From Enterocloster aldenensis (GTDB lineage: Bacteria; Bacillota; Clostridia; Lachnospirales; Lachnospiraceae): DNA of 64,000 bases. Of this stretch, positions 27,067 to 35,657 are shown one piece after another; within the stretch, counting starts at the first letter, position 1; each line of letters begins with the position of its first letter. Under the pieces are notes generated by a model, which saw only the letters and a list, made by a program, of their open reading frames with translations, was not told the DNA's origin and ran no database searches. The position numbers were made by a program, and so were the translations under genes. Location: contig NZ_QVEX01000002.1 of the NCBI RefSeq assembly GCF_003434055.1, forward strand, positions 235,314-299,313. Direction: 5' to 3'.

Positions 27067-27834
27067 TCAGAGTTTCTTAATATGGAATCCGCCGTCAATA
27101 TCAATATAGTTGCCTGTGCTGTAAATGAACTTTTCACTGCAGAATGCGCTGACCGCATCTGCGATATCCTGCGGCGTTCCCCATCTTGCGATAGGGAACA
27201 CCCCCTGCTCAATGAGGCCGCTATACTTCTTATGGACCACTTTTGTCATATCCGTCTCAATCACGCCCGGACGGATTTCATATACCTGTATGCCGTCAGC
27301 TGCCAGGCGGTCGGCGTACAGGGTGGTCAGCATGGCCACGCCTGCCTTTGATACGCAGTATTCCCCCCTGTTCGTGGAGGACACGGTCACGGAACTGGAA
27401 CTGATATTCACGATCACGCCGCGGCGTCTCCCCTTCACCTCCTGCTTCAGCATCTGTTTTGCCACCAGCTGGGTCATGAACATGGTCCCTTTCGTATTGG
27501 TGCCCACCACATAGTCAAAGCTTTCTTCCGTCATTTCCAGCAGATCCTGGCGCACTTTTGGCGCAACACCTGCATTATTCACCAGAACATCGATATCACC
27601 GTATTTTTCTACCGTTTTTTGCAGAAACACCTCCCTGTCTTCCTGTGACGTGGTGCTTCCCTGGACATATAGGAAGTCGATTCCAAGCCGATTCAGTTCT
27701 TCCAGGCTATCCTTATAGTCCTGGGGATTATTCACATCCAGGATGGCTATACGATAGCCGTCCAGTCCCAGCTGACGGACAATGCCGTATCCTATCCCTC
27801 TGCTTCCTCCAGTTACAATTGCTGTCTTCTTCAT
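27067..27834 (-). CDS. Short-chain dehydrogenase/reductase (FabG-like)
   Basis: 255 residues of a classical SDR: cofactor motif TGGSRGIG (8-15), NNAG (about 88-91), catalytic Ser in ISSSSVT and the Tyr-x-x-x-Lys in EYCVSKAG. The protein should interconvert a hydroxyl and a keto group with NAD(P). Next to an enoyl-CoA hydratase and CoA-transferases it most simply acts as a 3-hydroxyacyl-CoA dehydrogenase equivalent, though a free hydroxy-acid substrate is possible. An AAAGGAGG ribosome site precedes the start. Confidence 0.88.
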   Translation of the reverse strand: MKKTAIVTGGSRGIGYGIVRQLGLDGYRIAILDVNNPQDYKDSLEELNRLGIDFLYVQGSTTSQEDREVFLQKTVEKYGDIDVLVNNAGVAPKVRQDLLEMTEESFDYVVGTNTKGTMFMTQLVAKQMLKQEVKGRRRGVIVNISSSSVTVSSTNRGEYCVSKAGVAMLTTLYADRLAADGIQVYEIRPGVIETDMTKVVHKKYSGLIEQGVFPIARWGTPQDIADAVSAFCSEKFIYSTGNYIDIDGGFHIKKL

Positions 27835-27878
27835 TGTACCTGCCTCCTTTTATTTTCTTCTTGTTCCACCATTACGCC

Positions 27879-28259
27879 TCATTTCAATTCACCGGCAGTC
27901 TCCTGGGCCCAATGTTCTGCAATCATCTTAGGCGCGTAGACAAACATCATATGCATGTCCTCCGTCCCGGTATTTACCAGTCCGTGGGATTTACCGCTTT
28001 CAATATAAATGGCATCTCCTTCCTGCACCGCTTCCGTCTCGCCATCAACAGTCATTTCGCCTTGTCCTTTTAATATGGTGTAAGTTTCTACCGTCACATG
28101 ATCGTGAAGCGGGATAGCGCCGCCCGGATAAATTACCACATATCCCTGGCAAAAATAATCCCCGTTGATTGCTCCGTTTTCTCCAATAACTACCCTTGTC
28201 CTTCTTCCTGCCGGAAACTCAGTTCCTTCAATCTCCGTAAACACATTTACCTTTTTCAT
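27879..28259 (-). CDS. Small cupin-fold protein
   Basis: 126 residues forming one cupin barrel. Metal-binding residues are visible in the two cupin motifs: PLHDHVTVETYTILKGQGEM (His, His, Glu) and, later, ESGKSHGLVNTG (His). Small cupins may be isomerases, dioxygenases or sensor domains. In an anaerobe and beside a hydratase and dehydrogenase, an isomerase or ligand-stabilising role is more likely than oxygen chemistry; this is inference. It lies 45 bases from the SDR gene and 6 bases after the enoyl-CoA hydratase. Confidence 0.85.
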   Translation of the reverse strand: MKKVNVFTEIEGTEFPAGRRTRVVIGENGAINGDYFCQGYVVIYPGGAIPLHDHVTVETYTILKGQGEMTVDGETEAVQEGDAIYIESGKSHGLVNTGTEDMHMMFVYAPKMIAEHWAQETAGELK

Positions 28260-28264
28260 AACTT

Positions 28265-29047
28265 TTATCTCCCTTCATATTTTGGCGGACGTTTTTCAAG
28301 GAATGCTGTCAGCCCTTCAATTGCATCGTGCGTGGTATATACAAATCCAAGGGCCAGCGCATCCCTCTGGGCAATATCCGTGGGCTGCCTGTTTGCTGCA
28401 TCGTATACCAGGCGTTTATCGATTTTCATGGTAATGGGCGCTTTCGACGCCAGCTCGACAGCCAGCTCCCCTGCTTTTTCCCTCATGACCGCCACATTTT
28501 CATAAACCTCCGCCACCAGGCCATAATCAAGCGCTTCCTGGGAAGTAATCATCTTGCCGCGCAGCAGCATATTCTTAGCCCTGCTTTCCCCAATCAGTCT
28601 CGGCAGGCGCAGGGTTCCTCCCCAGCCCGGAATCATACCGATATTGATTTCAGGCAGGCCGAACCTGGCATTAGCGGAACAGATCCGGATATCACAGCAC
28701 ATGGCGATTTCCAGGCCGCCTCCCAGGCAATATCCGTTGATTGCGGCCACAACCGGAATATCCATGGTTTCAATCTTGGAAAACAGCTTATGCCCAACCT
28801 CAATGGAATATCTGGATTCTTCCGGGGACATTTTCACCAGCTTTGCAATGTCGGCTCCCGCCACAAAGGATTTCTCGCCGCCACCCGTAATAACCAGGCA
28901 ATGAATGTCCTTATCCGCGATTACCGAATCTACCAGGGTATCCATATACTCCACAATTGGAACACTGAGGGCATTCCTGGTCTGTGGTATGTCCACGGAC
29001 AATATTGCATATCCTTCCTTTTTTTCCAAACTGATTCCTTCCATCAT
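28265..29047 (-). CDS. Enoyl-CoA hydratase/isomerase (crotonase family)
   Basis: 260 residues with crotonase landmarks: KSFVAGADIAKL (oxyanion loop), AAINGYCLGGGLEIAMCCDI (first catalytic Glu region) and FGLPEINIGMIPGWGGTLRL (second catalytic Glu). Both Glu are kept, consistent with true hydration of a trans-2-enoyl-CoA. AGGAGG precedes the start. Its place between a CoA-transferase and an SDR suggests a beta-oxidation-like or reverse sequence on an imported acid's CoA ester. Confidence 0.92.
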   Translation of the reverse strand: MMEGISLEKKEGYAILSVDIPQTRNALSVPIVEYMDTLVDSVIADKDIHCLVITGGGEKSFVAGADIAKLVKMSPEESRYSIEVGHKLFSKIETMDIPVVAAINGYCLGGGLEIAMCCDIRICSANARFGLPEINIGMIPGWGGTLRLPRLIGESRAKNMLLRGKMITSQEALDYGLVAEVYENVAVMREKAGELAVELASKAPITMKIDKRLVYDAANRQPTDIAQRDALALGFVYTTHDAIEGLTAFLEKRPPKYEGR

Positions 29048-29105
29048 AGTACTTAACCTCCTGTTTATAATGTAATTGGCTGCATTGCTTTTTTCGTCTT
29101 ATTAA

Positions 29106-30650
29106 TCATCTGTCCAGTCCCATGGGGTCTGTCATGAAAATCCGTTTATCCATCAGCTGCGGTTCCCGGGGCATCAGGGGCACAAAATCCATCTGCCCCA
29201 GTATATCCTTTTCCAGATTCATTCCCGGAGCGATTTCTTTTAGCACAAGACCTTCTTCCGTCATCTCAAAAACAGCCCGCTCCGTTACATAAAGTACGCT
29301 CTGTCCGGTTTCCCTTGCGTAATCCCCGCTGAATGTAATGTGTTCCACATCCTTCAGGAATTTTTTATGTTTTCCTTCCTGAAGGATCTCAAGCTTCCCA
29401 TCCTTTATTTCCGTTTTCAGACCGCCTGCCGTAAACGTTCCGCAAAATACACATTTTTTGGCTGTCTGGGATATGTCTATGAAGCCCCCGCAGCCTGCAA
29501 TGGTGGGGCCAAACCTGCTCACATTCACATTTCCATGGCTGTCAGCCTGGGCCAGTCCAAGACAGGTCATATCAAGCCCGCCTCCGCTGTAAAAGTCGAA
29601 CTGGGAAGGACCGTCAATCATTGACTCAGAGTTATAAGCCACGCCGAATATCGCCCCGCCTGCAGGCACGCCGCCGATGATTCCCTGCTCAATCGTCATC
29701 TTCACATACCCTTCAATCCCTTCTTCTGCCGCAACCCTTGCGACACCGTCCGGCATACCGAATCCAAGGTTAATCACGCTGCCCTTGCTGAGTTCCATGG
29801 CAGCCCTTCTGGCCACCACCTTACGCTGGTCTAAGGGCATGGGGACCATGCTTTCTACCAGCATCCTCACATCACCAGTCAGCGCAGGATCATATTCTCC
29901 CTCTATTGTCTGCATCTGTCCCGGATGGACCACCACCGCATCCACAAGGATTCCGGGAATCCGGACATTTTTGGGGTCCAGGGAACCTGCCTTAGCTGCA
30001 TACTTCACCTGGCAGATTACAATGCCTCCGCAGTTATGTACGGCCTGGGCAATGGCCAGCGCCTCCAGATAAGCCGGTTCATAAGCCAGTGATATATTTC
30101 CTTCCTCATCACCGATACTTCCGCGGATCAGTGCAACCGTCACCGGGTAGGTTTTATAGCGCAGCCATTCCTGCCCATCCATGGAAACCAGCTCTACCAA
30201 ATCCTCCTTTGTGACATCATTCAGTTTTCCTCCCGATACACGCGGATCCACAAATGTCTTAAGACCGGTCTGTGTGACCACCCCCACACGTTTTGCTGCA
30301 ATCTCACGGTACTGAAGGGCTATGATTCCCTGGGGCAGGTTATATGCCTCAATCTTATTATCATTGGCCATTTGCTGCATTTTCGGCGACCATCCCCAAT
30401 GTCCCCCCACTACCCGCTTAACCATCCCTTCATGGGCAAAGCGGCTGATACCGCCTCTGTCCTTATCACCAATTCCCGCAGAATGGGTAAGGGTAAGGTT
30501 CCCGGGACTGCCTTCATCTAAAAAGCGGTCCTCCAATGCCTCAAACAACGCATCCGGTTCCATGATTCCTCCCCCGTTGCCTGATACGGCTATGCTATCA
30601 CCGTCTTTAATTAGTTTTACCGCCTCTTTGGCCGACATGAATTTGCTCAT
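29106..30650 (-). CDS. Acyl-CoA:carboxylate CoA-transferase (family I, fused alpha-beta), copy 2
   Basis: 514 residues, clearly paralogous along the whole length to 22647-24188. The glycine-rich opening is DSIAVSGNGGGIMEPDALFE, the catalytic Glu321 lies in IEQGIIGG, and the late segment is GGGLDMTCLGLAQADSHGNV. Both copies share the same VTERAVFQ/E and LKEIAPGM endings. Two such enzymes in one cluster may act on different donors or at entry and exit of the pathway. The gene follows the flavoprotein gene by about 50 bases, a gap containing a LacI-type operator, so it may have its own controlled promoter. Confidence 0.9.
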   Translation of the reverse strand: MSKFMSAKEAVKLIKDGDSIAVSGNGGGIMEPDALFEALEDRFLDEGSPGNLTLTHSAGIGDKDRGGISRFAHEGMVKRVVGGHWGWSPKMQQMANDNKIEAYNLPQGIIALQYREIAAKRVGVVTQTGLKTFVDPRVSGGKLNDVTKEDLVELVSMDGQEWLRYKTYPVTVALIRGSIGDEEGNISLAYEPAYLEALAIAQAVHNCGGIVICQVKYAAKAGSLDPKNVRIPGILVDAVVVHPGQMQTIEGEYDPALTGDVRMLVESMVPMPLDQRKVVARRAAMELSKGSVINLGFGMPDGVARVAAEEGIEGYVKMTIEQGIIGGVPAGGAIFGVAYNSESMIDGPSQFDFYSGGGLDMTCLGLAQADSHGNVNVSRFGPTIAGCGGFIDISQTAKKCVFCGTFTAGGLKTEIKDGKLEILQEGKHKKFLKDVEHITFSGDYARETGQSVLYVTERAVFEMTEEGLVLKEIAPGMNLEKDILGQMDFVPLMPREPQLMDKRIFMTDPMGLDR

Positions 30651-30668
30651 CTTCTCTTCCTCCTTTTA

Positions 30669-30682
30669 TGAAATCGTTGTCA
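30669..30682 (+). promoter_or_regulatory. LacI-type operator candidate 1
   Basis: TGAAATCGTTGTCA fits the LacI-family consensus TGNAANCGNTTNCA at all but one fixed position. It lies in the short gap before CoA-transferase copy 2. Confidence 0.6.
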
Positions 30683-30703
30683 TCGCAGTGACACCAAATC
30701 CCC

Positions 30704-32734
30704 TTATGGCTGCTTCTGCAGATAGCCAGCCTCAGCCTTATTACCTTTAAAATATTCTCCTTCCCTGTACCGTTTCCATACTGCCTCAAACCAGCAGTCA
30801 TCTTCCGGAATGGGCCGCACATCCCTCCAGCTTATCCTGCTTGTGTCCTGGTAATACTCCAGCTCCTGTATCAGTTCAGACATCCCATGCTGTTCCAAAA
30901 GGGAACGGAAGCATTCCGGCAGCTTCTCCGAAGGTTTATCCCCATGCTCATCGTAAATCAGATAGGACCCCCTGCTCTTACCTCCGTGGGCGATGTAATC
31001 CTCCATGGCTTCCAGATATGCCTTCTGGCTCACAAGCAGATCCCTCAGCCTGTAGTAATGCTTTAAATCACCGGGACTATTGATACCGGAGGTTTCAATC
31101 CTCTGTCTCTGGATTCTGTTTTCCATCAGCGCTGTCCGTATTCCATCGTAAGACCTGATATGCGCCCCATATCGGGACATCCTCATGCCCAGCGCCTTGC
31201 GTTCCTCCCTAAGATCCAATACCGCATCCTGTTTTGCCAACGCCCTGGCCCCAAACTTAATTGCAGCCAGGATCTGCCCGCCGCATAATTCCCTTATTTC
31301 CTCACCAGACAAAGGCTTTTCCTGATAACAGTGTGCAATATACGCAGCCGCCCTCATACTGCCCACCTGGCCGGAATTGAGGGCGCTTCCGCCTGGCCGG
31401 TACACGCCATGGCTTCCATTGACTTCCCCCACCGGAAAGAAATGTTTCAGGTTACTCTCCCACCACCAATTGCCGGACAGACCTCCGTTATTGTGCTGCG
31501 CGCACACTGCAATCTCCAGTTTTTCCTCATGAAGATTGATTCCGTGGCTTCGGTACAGTTCGATTGCCGCAGGGTTCATATGCTCCAGCCGTTTAATTGG
31601 CGTATCCTGCAGACCCCCGGAGCTTTCCAGATACCCATATGCCTCCGGATGCAGAAGCGCAGTCTGAAACCGTCCATCCTTCTCGCTGCAGGACGGATTC
31701 CTTCGATAATCCAGAAACACCCGTCTCCCCTTTAATGTCATCTCCTGATAAACCAGGATATCAATGAGGGAGGAACCATGGTCCCTGGTTTTTCTCGGAT
31801 CAAAAGGCCACTGGTACCCTTTCAGGAAGATGGCGTACAACATATGCTCCGGGCAGTCAAAGTACCCGTCCAGAAACTCCCGTTCCCCGCTTCCATCCTG
31901 CTCCGTAGAAACATACCTTGGGATGACCTGCTGGTATGTCCCGGACAGGTTCCATCTGAACTTGGTAGATGCAAGGCCGAATTGTGATTCCGTCAGGTTT
32001 TTCCCTTTTGCCCCTGCTCTCAGCGCGGTTCCCAGTCCGCCAGTCTGGCTGACCGGGTATACGGATGTTTCATACATCCCTGCTTCCCCGCCCGTGGCAT
32101 AAACAATGTTCTCCGCGGAAAAGACGGCGTACATCTCCTCCAATCCCATCGCCCTGACATTTACGGCAAGAGCACCCCTTACCCGTTTCTCATTCCCTAT
32201 CTTCTCTGTCAGGATTTCAATCACCTGGTATCCGTCATATACAGGGATGGAGTACCTCTCCGCTTCATGCCACAGCGCCTCAGTCATGAATCTTGATGTC
32301 AGAGGTCCCGCTGATGTCCCCCTCCTGAATGGATCGTGGTCTGTTTTATATCCTATGTACTCTCCCGCCCCATTATGGGGAAATGGCACCCCTATATCTA
32401 CCAGATGGAAGAATCCCCTTACGGATAAAGCGGCTTCCACCAATGCCAGATCCCCATCCATGGCCTCCCCGCCAAATAGTGTCTGTGCCATCTGCCGCAC
32501 GCTATCAGCCTCTCCTGAACAGGTGGTCATCTTATAATAGGTCTGCTTATCCGAACCGGTATTCCGGGATGTTCCCATCATTTTCCCCTCAGTTACGATT
32601 GCAATGTCCTGCTGCCCCTCTTTGTAAAGTGATACCGCCGCATTTAATCCAGCCGCCCCGCTGCCTATTACGATGGTCTGAATTCTGTAAAGCGGGTAAT
32701 TATTTCCGTCTATACAGATAATGTCCTGTCTCAT
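30704..32734 (-). CDS. FAD-dependent fumarate reductase/succinate dehydrogenase-like flavoprotein
   Basis: 676 residues. The FAD fold opens with IVIGSGAAGLNAAVSLYKEG (about 21-40). The region HNNGGLSGNWWWESNLKHFF and VGEVNGSHGVYRPGGSALNS marks the flavoprotein subunit family of fumarate reductase, succinate dehydrogenase and L-aspartate oxidase. No iron-sulfur or membrane subunit is next to it, so it may use a soluble electron carrier. Reduction or oxidation of a double bond in the imported acid is the natural role, but the substrate is not determined. It is the first gene of the cluster and is preceded by several LacI-type operators. Confidence 0.85.
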   Translation of the reverse strand: MRQDIICIDGNNYPLYRIQTIVIGSGAAGLNAAVSLYKEGQQDIAIVTEGKMMGTSRNTGSDKQTYYKMTTCSGEADSVRQMAQTLFGGEAMDGDLALVEAALSVRGFFHLVDIGVPFPHNGAGEYIGYKTDHDPFRRGTSAGPLTSRFMTEALWHEAERYSIPVYDGYQVIEILTEKIGNEKRVRGALAVNVRAMGLEEMYAVFSAENIVYATGGEAGMYETSVYPVSQTGGLGTALRAGAKGKNLTESQFGLASTKFRWNLSGTYQQVIPRYVSTEQDGSGEREFLDGYFDCPEHMLYAIFLKGYQWPFDPRKTRDHGSSLIDILVYQEMTLKGRRVFLDYRRNPSCSEKDGRFQTALLHPEAYGYLESSGGLQDTPIKRLEHMNPAAIELYRSHGINLHEEKLEIAVCAQHNNGGLSGNWWWESNLKHFFPVGEVNGSHGVYRPGGSALNSGQVGSMRAAAYIAHCYQEKPLSGEEIRELCGGQILAAIKFGARALAKQDAVLDLREERKALGMRMSRYGAHIRSYDGIRTALMENRIQRQRIETSGINSPGDLKHYYRLRDLLVSQKAYLEAMEDYIAHGGKSRGSYLIYDEHGDKPSEKLPECFRSLLEQHGMSELIQELEYYQDTSRISWRDVRPIPEDDCWFEAVWKRYREGEYFKGNKAEAGYLQKQP

Positions 32735-33044
32735 CCACTCATTCTCCTCTCACATGAAATCGTTTGTGCAATCGTTGTCTTTATGTGTCCAGAATATCAC
32801 TTTTATGTAGTTACGTCAATATCTTTCTATTTGTTTCCATATTTTTATATAAAACTTACATTTTTTATATTGTATTTCATAGGATTTTATCCTTTTTCTA
32901 TGCAATATGTTTATGAAATCGTTGTCTTGCCTTTCTCACGAAGCCGCAGTTAACTTGCCGTCTGTGCCATACAGCCCTTTTTACGAGATGCCTTCCATAC
33001 AAACCAGCACGTCTCGGTAAGGCCCGCGATACTTTTCCGGGCAT
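32735..33044. promoter_or_regulatory. Regulatory region upstream of the flavoprotein gene, with LacI-type operators
   Basis: No convincing gene in this gap; a 72-codon minus-strand frame at 32898-33116 is compositionally odd and crosses a terminator, so I left it out. It holds ATGAAATCGTT-type sites at 32755-32770, 32767-32780 and 32914-32927. The last two are 147 bp apart, close to 14 helical turns, a spacing that suits repression looping. The stretch from 32810 to 32910 is AT-rich and could contain the promoter. Confidence 0.55.
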
Positions 33045-33093
33045 AAAAACACCCTCGTATAAGACTTTTATATTACATTGTCCTATACGAGGG
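33045..33093 (-). terminator. Strong terminator after the ATPase fragment
   Basis: A perfect 10-bp stem (CCCTCGTATA / TATACGAGGG, lengthened by GAC/GTC) is followed on the minus strand by TGTTTTT. It lies about 40 bases after the stop of the small ATPase fragment. Confidence 0.85.
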
Positions 33094-33130
33094 CAACGTT
33101 CCCTGCCGTCATACATCTCCTTGCCCCGGC

Positions 33131-33391
33131 CTACAGCTTCAGAATCAGCTCCGCTGCCTGTTCCGGCGGAATATCAGATACATCAATCCTGACCGTGTCC
33201 AATGCTTCATACAGACGCACCCTCTCCAGACTCCTCAAAACCACATCCGCTTTACGGATTCCCATATCCACATCCCTCTGCAGCCGCTTTTGTAAGGCTT
33301 CCCCGGTGCATATAAGTGATACCGCATGGACCTTGCATTGGGAGGTATCCAATCGTGACAAGATATAATCTATTATATCCTGCTCATGCAT
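33131..33391 (-). pseudogene. C-terminal fragment of a small P-loop nucleotide kinase-like ATPase
   Basis: The 86 residues (HEQDIIDYILSRLDTSQCKV, then HAVSLICTGEALQKRLQRDV) match the second half of AAA_33/shikimate-kinase-like proteins: a lid with Arg pairs followed by a final helix (PPEQAAELILKL). The frame continues upstream as NIIFCWV before the Met, typical of the core strand, but there is no P-loop (GxxxxGKS). The DNA before it does not restore one. I therefore treat it as a truncated gene. Its good terminator suggests the intact ancestor was a separate transcription unit. Confidence 0.6.
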
Positions 33392-33655
33392 TACCCAGCA
33401 AAATATGATATTCCCATAGGCAGTGCATCGGATACCGGTGGCGCATTATCCAATCCAAATCCGCCAATAAGTTCAGTTTACTATAATAAAAGTACCGCGT
33501 CCACAACAGGAATAAAAATCCAGATATAAGAATATTCAGATATAAGGATTCAGATATGGAACAAGGCAGCCGCACCATACAGTGCAGCTGCCCTTAGATT
33601 GATTCATAAAAAGGTTCATTTGAAAATCATGTCATGTACGATGGGCGGCATCCCC

Positions 33656-34219
33656 TTACTTCTTGTATCCGCACTTAGGGCAGACACCGTTTTCGTTTAA
33701 TGCAATACCGCATAACGGACAGCGGTCAATGGTCCTGGAAGGCTGGTATTCCTGGGTTGCGGCGTTGACGCCGCTGCTAAAGGTGATTTTTGCAATATTC
33801 AGCTTATCCTTCAGCAGGTCGTATACGATTTTTATCATACCTTCCACTGTCATGGTTTCTTTTGTCACCACCAGGCGGCACTCAGGATAGGCGGTGGCAA
33901 GCTCTGTCTTGAACGCCGGGCCTTTCATCTTGTTGGTTAGGGCGCCGTCCCGGATTCCCTGCTCTTCATAGACCTTGAGGATGGCCGGAAGCAGCGGATC
34001 GTCCTCCCTTAAAATCAGTGCGTGGTCAAAATTCTTCAGGACCTCCCAGGCGGTTTTCTGGATTTCGTTACATGGGAAAACCATGTTAACACCGGGTTCA
34101 ATGGAATCTTCCACTTCAATGGTCAGGATTCCCGTGTGGCCGTGCAGATACTGCGCTTCCCCTTTAAACCCAAAAAATCTGTGTGCATACTGAAGATCAA
34201 GTGTTGTAATACTTCTCAT
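33656..34219 (-). CDS. 6-pyruvoyl-tetrahydropterin synthase/QueD-like protein with C-terminal zinc ribbon
   Basis: 187 residues; QueD proteins are usually near 120-140. Residues 7-150 show the T-fold pattern: AHRFFGFKGEAQYLHGHTG (zinc His residues), NFDHALIL, and KITFSSGVNAATQEY. The tail CPLCGIALNENGVCPKCG is a treble-clef or rubredoxin-type zinc ribbon. The Cys found four residues before HGH in QueD is replaced by Ala here, with Glu one residue earlier, so the reaction may differ from 6-carboxytetrahydropterin synthesis. AAGGAGA precedes ATG 34219. No other queuosine genes are nearby; it stands alone, downstream of a Fur-family regulator gene. Confidence 0.8.
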   Translation of the reverse strand: MRSITTLDLQYAHRFFGFKGEAQYLHGHTGILTIEVEDSIEPGVNMVFPCNEIQKTAWEVLKNFDHALILREDDPLLPAILKVYEEQGIRDGALTNKMKGPAFKTELATAYPECRLVVTKETMTVEGMIKIVYDLLKDKLNIAKITFSSGVNAATQEYQPSRTIDRCPLCGIALNENGVCPKCGYKK

Positions 34220-34327
34220 ATTTTGTCTCCTTTTCATGCGATTTATAATTTACAGGCTTCTCGTCCCGGCCTGCATTCGCAGCAATTGTAGGTGGAGGGG
34301 GAAGCAGGCTTTATAACTTATGGATCA

Positions 34328-34705
34328 TTATTTACATTCCGGGCAGATTCCCCTGAACATAATATCGCAGCCTGTAAATTCAAACCCATGGGTATCCCTG
34401 ATTTTTTGGTATAAATCCTCGAAGACATCCATGTCCACATCAAAAACCCGTCCACATGTTTCACATAAAATATGGTAATGCTCCTGACAACGGTGGTCGA
34501 AACGGTCTGCTGCTCCCGGTATCTCTATCTTCCGTATCTTCCCAATCTGGGAAAGGCGGTTTAGGTTCCGGTATACGGTGGCCCTGCTGATATGAGGACA
34601 TACCCTGACAACCTCATCGTATACCTCAACCGCGGTCGCGTGACACTTCAGCTTGTTTACCGCTTCTAATACCATTGAACATTGAATTGTGTTTCTGTTA
34701 ATCAT
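34328..34705 (-). CDS. Fur-family metalloregulator (PerR/Fur/Zur group)
   Basis: 125 residues: winged helix (HISRATVYRNLNRLSQIGKI), then the metal region RFDHRCQEHYHILCETCGRV and the C-terminal CPEC that with CETC forms the structural zinc site. The Asp and His in DHR..EHYH match the regulatory metal site of PerR/Fur. Which metal or peroxide it senses cannot be decided here. An AT-rich dyad at 34724-34739 upstream is a likely site for self-control. The QueD-like gene follows about 110 bases downstream on the same strand. Confidence 0.9.
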   Translation of the reverse strand: MINRNTIQCSMVLEAVNKLKCHATAVEVYDEVVRVCPHISRATVYRNLNRLSQIGKIRKIEIPGAADRFDHRCQEHYHILCETCGRVFDVDMDVFEDLYQKIRDTHGFEFTGCDIMFRGICPECK

Positions 34706-34723
34706 GGTTCGTTTCCTTAATAG

Positions 34724-34739
34724 TAATTATTCTTAATTA
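34724..34739. promoter_or_regulatory. Possible Fur/PerR box
   Basis: TAATTATTCTTAATTA lies about 20 bp before the Fur-family start codon. It resembles the AT-rich 7-1-7 dyads bound by PerR and Fur, but the match to the consensus is only partial. Confidence 0.4.
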
Positions 34740-34841
34740 GGATTATATACCAATAAGAACCATATGTCAATAGCAGACTGCTGCAGGAAACAGAAAAATC
34801 ATTTATTGCGGAAGTAAAAAGACCATATAAAGATAATATAT

Positions 34842-34887
34842 AAAGAAAGAATACGCCGTCAGGCAGAGCGCTCTCCTGGCGGCGTAT
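34842..34887 (-). terminator. Terminator downstream of hisB
   Basis: ATACGCCG-CAGG pairs with CCTG-CGGCGTAT and is followed on the minus strand by TCTTTCTTT. It ends the five-gene operon 37,976-39,541 / hisB. The 160 bases between it and the hisB stop hold no gene I can support. Confidence 0.75.
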
Positions 34888-35050
34888 CCTTTCTTATAAA
34901 TAACATATCCGGATCATACAGCAAAATGGGCCAACGAACCTCTTATCAGTGTTTAACCAACCAGCTCATCCGTGCACCCTTCTTTTATTTGGAACAATGT
35001 CTGCGTTTTTATGGAGCCCTTAGCTATCAAACCCTTACATATCAAGTCCC

Positions 35051-35644
35051 CTATAATACGCCCTTGGTTGACCAAACGGACCCGTTCAGCCGTTCCTCAT
35101 GCATGGTCGCCATATCAAGGGCTTTACCAAACGCCTTAAAGCTGCTCTCTGCAATATGATGATTATTCACCCCATCCAACTGCTTGATATGAAGGTTCAT
35201 AAATGCAGAATATGACACGGCATAAAAGAAGTCATGAATCATCTCTGAATCCATTCCGCCTATCCGGGGGACCGTGAATTTTGCATCATATGAAAAGTAT
35301 GGCCTGCCGGACAGATCAATGGCACAGAGTACCAATGCCTCATCCATGGGAAGGATTGCGCTTCCGTATCGTTTAATTGCCTTTTTTTCCCCGATTGCCC
35401 TTTTTATTGCTTCTCCCAATACAATCCCGCAGTCCTCCACCGTATGATGGGAATCAACTTCCAGATCGCCTTTGCAGACAAGGTCCAGGTCAAATAATCC
35501 ATGACGTGCAAACCCATTGAGCATATGGTCAAAAAAGGCTATACCTGTCTGAAGATCACATTTGCCGCTCCCATCAAGGTTTAATGTCAGGGTGATATCT
35601 GTTTCCCTTGTAATCCTGTTAATTGTTGCAATCCTAGGTTCCAT
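35051..35644 (-). CDS. hisB: Imidazoleglycerol-phosphate dehydratase HisB
   Basis: 197 residues, full-length monofunctional HisB. All metal-binding motifs are present: FFDHMLNGFARHG, VDSHHTVEDCGIVLG, GVNNHHIAESSFKAFGKAL, and the ending STKGVL. HisB dehydrates imidazoleglycerol phosphate in histidine synthesis using two Mn ions. No other his genes are nearby. Here it follows a GntR regulator by 13 bases inside a sugar-type operon that also contains a degenerate HisB copy, so it may have been recruited to a sugar-phosphate dehydration or be a displaced his gene. ATG 35644 has GGAGAGAGG upstream. Confidence 0.93.
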   Translation of the reverse strand: MEPRIATINRITRETDITLTLNLDGSGKCDLQTGIAFFDHMLNGFARHGLFDLDLVCKGDLEVDSHHTVEDCGIVLGEAIKRAIGEKKAIKRYGSAILPMDEALVLCAIDLSGRPYFSYDAKFTVPRIGGMDSEMIHDFFYAVSYSAFMNLHIKQLDGVNNHHIAESSFKAFGKALDMATMHEERLNGSVWSTKGVL

Positions 35645-35657
35645 TTTATCCTCTCTC

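Noticed and set aside
32898..33116. 72-codon minus-strand frame
   Set aside because: It spans a strong terminator and LacI-type operator, has unusual Arg/His-rich composition and no recognisable features.
34926..35159. 77-codon plus-strand frame downstream of hisB
   Set aside because: It overlaps the 3' end of hisB on the other strand and has no ribosome site or family resemblance.
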